A stretch of DNA of 64,000 bases from Myxococcales bacterium (GTDB lineage Bacteria; Myxococcota_A; UBA9160; UBA4427), in contig DUCN01000026.1 of assembly GCA_012959805.1 (NCBI GenBank), positions 124,001 to 188,000 on the forward strand. Direction: 5' to 3'. The position numbers and the translations under genes are program-made. The notes below the pieces were generated by a model, which searched no databases, was not told the origin of the DNA, and saw only the letters and a program-made list of their open reading frames with translations. Positions 61,536 to 64,000 of the stretch are shown one piece after another; the stretch's first letter is position 1; each line of letters starts with the position of its first letter.

Positions 61536-61838
61536 ATCCCTGGGAAGGGGATATTCGGCTTTTGTGTCTAGGTAGTGAACTTCGGACGGGCTTTGGTGGC
61601 GAACATTTTTCATGGATTCGTAAAAAATCTGGCTGCACGCCTACACGGCCGGCCACGAGCCTGACCCAAGAGACCCGGGTGCGAAGCCCAGGCGTCCAGG
61701 CGCGTCGACGGCTAGGCAGGCAAGCGAAGCTGCCGAGTCAAATCACAGCTCTAGCTGGCTACAGCAAGGTTTCGTAACGCAGGCAGCGGTGATGCACGGC
61801 GGATGGGGGTCGCGACGAGCCCTGCCTGCGTCGGGCTC

Positions 61839-64000
61839 CTAGTGAGCGACCCGCCAGTTCGGCCCCGAGCCCAGATCGATTGTGAGCGGCACCTCGAGAT
61901 CAGCAACGCCCTCCATCTTTTCCCTCACAAGCACCGAAAGATCCGGCTTCGCAGCCTCCGTTGTCTCGAAGACCAACTCATCGTGAACTTGCAGAATCAT
62001 CGTCGCATCGATTTCCCCACCGGCGAGAACTCGATCCAGGTCGACCATCGCCTTCTTGATGAGATCTGCCGCGGTACCCTGAATGACCGTATTCGTGGCC
62101 ATTCGTTCTGCCGCCTGGCGAAGAACGCGGTTGCGTGACGAGAGATCGGGCAAATTTCGTCGACGGCCCATCAGCGTCCGAACGCATCCATCCTTCTTGG
62201 CTGTCTCAATCGTTTCGTCGAGAAATCGCCTAACACCTTCGTACCGTTTGAAATACGTATCGATCGTTTCCTGAGCCTCGCCGGCGGCAATACCCAATTG
62301 CTGAGAAAGGCCAAAGGCCGACGACCCATAGATGATTCCGAAATTCACAGCCTTGGCGCGGGCGCGCTGTTCATCGCTGACTTCGTCGATGGAGATGCCA
62401 GCCACTTCCGCCGCAGTTCGACGATGAATGTCCTCACCGTTGCGAAAAGCGGCAACCAGGGACGCGTCACCAGAATAATACGCAAGAATTCTCAGCTCCA
62501 CCTGGGAGTAGTCCGCAGACAGGAGAATACGCCCGGCCGCTGGCACGAACGCTTCACGAATGCGCGCACCCTCGCTGCCGCGAATTGGAATATTCTGCAC
62601 ATTCGGATTCGAAGCCGAGAGACGTCCGGTCGCAGCGCCGAGTTGATGAAAAGTCGGGTGGATCCGCCCGGTTCCCTCATCGATCAAACGTGGCAAGGCG
62701 TCGATATAGGTGCTCTTCAATTTCGAGAGCTTGCGCCAGGCCAGCACCTTACCCGGTAATTCGTGGTGTTCGGTCAACTGCTCGAGAACACTCTCGGCAG
62801 TCGAATATCCCGTCTTGGTCTTCTTCAGGATCGGAAGGCTCAGTTTTTCGAAGAGGATGACTTGAAGCTGCTTCGGGCTACCGACCAGAAACTTCTCGCC
62901 CGCCGATTCGTAGATTTCGGATTCCAGCCGTGCGAGCTCTTTCTCGTATTCCTCCGATAAGTGCTTCAAATGGCCTTCGTCGACGCGAACGCCGGCACAT
63001 TCCATTCGCGCGAGGACGGCGGTCAGGGGGATCTCGAAATCGTTGTAGAGATCGGCCAGTCCGTTCGTGTCCAAGGCGGCAAGAAGCGCGTCGCCGATCT
63101 CGACCATGGTTTGTGCCTGCAGCGCTGCCCAACCCGAGACCGCCTCGACACCAAGGTCTTGGGCAGACTTCGCACGCGCACCTCGACCCGCGAGATCCTC
63201 CCAGGACGGTATGGCAGACCCCAGATACTCGAAGGCCAGAGTCGACAACTGTCGGCCACCACTCGAATCGATCATGCCTGCGGCCACTTCGACATCGAGC
63301 CTGGGGAGCGGGAGCACGAGGCCCGCCTGCGCAAAATACGACTGGATGATCTTGCTCTCGACGGCCAGCCACTCGGGCTTCGCATCACCGGCAAAGATCG
63401 TTCGCACCGCCCCACAAAGAGCATCACTTCCAATTCCTGCTTGATCGAATAGCCCATCGCCCGACATCGCCAGATACGAGTTCGACTGACCCGGCAAAGA
63501 CAACGCCAGCCCGGAGAGTCTGCGTGAAACCGCCGTGCCCTTCTCGAAAACAGGATGCAGCGCCAGCCTCTTCGCCTTGGAAAGCCGCCTGGCGAGAGCG
63601 CCTAACGCCTTGTCATCTTGGACAACGTCGACCGTCGCACGTTCCGCGCGCTCGAATGCAAGTTCGGCCGGTCGAGCACCCTCCCCCTTGGCTTCAGGAT
63701 CATCGGACATCTCCTCCTCGAGGGCATCGCGGAGCCTCGTGAACCCAAATCGCTTATAGAGCTCTCGCAATTTGTCTTTGTTCGGCTCGACAATGCCGAG
63801 CGCATCCCATCCCCCGTCGAGTGGCACGTCCGAACGCAAGGTCGAAAGCTCGCGGGACAATCTCGCATCGTCGGCATGCGCCTGCAGGCCCTCTCGAGCG
63901 CGTTTTGCCTTGACCTGGTCCGCTTGTTCGAGGAGACGATCAAGGCTTCCGAACTCTAGGATGAGCTTCGCCGCACCCTTCTCCCCAATCCCCTTTACGC
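61839..64000 (-). CDS. polA: DNA polymerase I, 5'-truncated by the window end
   Basis: About 720 residues are seen; the N-terminus lies beyond 64000. The first visible residues VKGIGEKGAAKLILEFGSLD belong to the 5'-3' exonuclease helix-hairpin-helix. The middle domain corresponds to the 3'-5' exonuclease but lacks its catalytic acids: LALHPVFEKG stands where active enzymes have FDTET. The polymerase is intact, with motif A LLSADYSQVELRILAYY, motif B RAKAVNFGIIYGSSAFGLSQ (Phe, not Tyr, at the sugar-selecting position) and motif C LQVHDELVFE. It fills gaps in repair and Okazaki processing. Confidence 0.95.
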   Translation of the reverse strand, partial: VKGIGEKGAAKLILEFGSLDRLLEQADQVKAKRAREGLQAHADDARLSRELSTLRSDVPLDGGWDALGIVEPNKDKLRELYKRFGFTRLRDALEEEMSDDPEAKGEGARPAELAFERAERATVDVVQDDKALGALARRLSKAKRLALHPVFEKGTAVSRRLSGLALSLPGQSNSYLAMSGDGLFDQAGIGSDALCGAVRTIFAGDAKPEWLAVESKIIQSYFAQAGLVLPLPRLDVEVAAGMIDSSGGRQLSTLAFEYLGSAIPSWEDLAGRGARAKSAQDLGVEAVSGWAALQAQTMVEIGDALLAALDTNGLADLYNDFEIPLTAVLARMECAGVRVDEGHLKHLSEEYEKELARLESEIYESAGEKFLVGSPKQLQVILFEKLSLPILKKTKTGYSTAESVLEQLTEHHELPGKVLAWRKLSKLKSTYIDALPRLIDEGTGRIHPTFHQLGAATGRLSASNPNVQNIPIRGSEGARIREAFVPAAGRILLSADYSQVELRILAYYSGDASLVAAFRNGEDIHRRTAAEVAGISIDEVSDEQRARAKAVNFGIIYGSSAFGLSQQLGIAAGEAQETIDTYFKRYEGVRRFLDETIETAKKDGCVRTLMGRRRNLPDLSSRNRVLRQAAERMATNTVIQGTAADLIKKAMVDLDRVLAGGEIDATMILQVHDELVFETTEAAKPDLSVLVREKMEGVADLEVPLTIDLGSGPNWRVAH

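Larger units (their letters stand above)
60961..61838. other. Long intergenic region before polA
   Basis: 878 bases without a complete gene. It contains a possible 3' gene remnant (ending at 61398) and a strong minus-strand terminator at 61502-61535, both listed separately. The 300 bases between that terminator and the polA stop have several G/C-rich short hairpins, for example GGCAG/CTGCC around 61714-61733, but match no RNA family that I can recognise. Confidence 0.5.

Noticed and set aside
61640..61800. Possible tRNA, 6S RNA or riboswitch in the region after polA
   Set aside because: I found no cloverleaf, no 6S-type central bulge and none of the conserved words of the c-di-GMP, cobalamin or TPP riboswitches.
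1..64000. GTTAGGC/GCCTAAC heptamer as a genome-wide signal sequence
   Set aside because: About eleven copies on both strands are close to what base composition predicts for 64 kb, with no regular spacing or strand bias.

Overview
The window is about 60% G+C and gene-dense. Its mix of genes suggests a free-living, lipid-degrading bacterium of the old deltaproteobacterial group (Myxococcota or Candidatus Binatota-like). The evidence is several CaiB/BaiF CoA-transferases, acyl-CoA dehydrogenases, enoyl-CoA hydratases, a thiolase, a wax ester synthase, an F420-type luciferase-like oxidoreductase, a DUF3604 protein, a PEP-CTERM remnant and two ECF sigma factors. The taxonomic call is an inference from gene content. 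I see no tRNA, rRNA, CRISPR array, insertion sequence or phage gene.

Layout. 1-3.9 kb: end of an amidohydrolase, a double-length CoA-transferase and an enoyl-CoA hydratase. 3.9-11.5 kb: one minus-strand Mrp-type Na+/H+ antiporter operon, order E-F-G-(A'B)-C-D-D'-small protein-D'', with translational coupling at most junctions. 11.9-25.3 kb: an acyl-CoA catabolic island. Its minus arm has an acyl-CoA ligase, two acyl-CoA dehydrogenases, a TIGR03084 protein, a luciferase-like oxidoreductase and an enoyl-CoA hydratase. Its plus arm has a biotin-dependent acyl-CoA carboxylase, an AtuA-like protein and a TetR regulator. This is the enzyme set expected for a branched or isoprenoid acyl chain. 25.4-37.8 kb: mixed metabolic genes, a DUF3127 OB-fold protein, a decayed PEP-CTERM gene, an alpha/beta hydrolase split from its lipoprotein signal by a 7-bp tandem repeat, a CoA-transferase and a WS/DGAT acyltransferase.

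37.9-48.6 kb: a YrdC/Sua5 gene downstream of a secreted peroxiredoxin whose active-site codon is TGA and is followed by a SECIS-like hairpin (a selenoprotein candidate). Next come glutaryl-CoA dehydrogenase, a lone MenB, a nitroreductase, a steroid-type thiolase, an M20 hydrolase, DUF5718, a ZIP transporter and two methyltransferases. 49.0-51.6 kb: a tungstate ABC transporter operon (tupABC) preceded by a 9-bp palindromic site. 51.8-61.4 kb: a frameshifted membrane gene, an aldehyde dehydrogenase, small coiled-coil and helical proteins, a secreted trypsin-like protease, a NYN-domain RNase-like protein, an SDR, a degenerate aldo/keto reductase and two convergent ECF sigma factors. 61.8-64 kb: DNA polymerase I, cut by the window end.

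The observations most worth following are the selenocysteine peroxiredoxin with its SECIS (38.5-39.1 kb) and the copy-number-dependent reading frame of the lipoprotein hydrolase (34.1-35.1 kb). Next are the tungstate operon with its putative operator, the aldo/keto reductase that has lost most of its catalytic tetrad, and the unusual composition of the Mrp complex.
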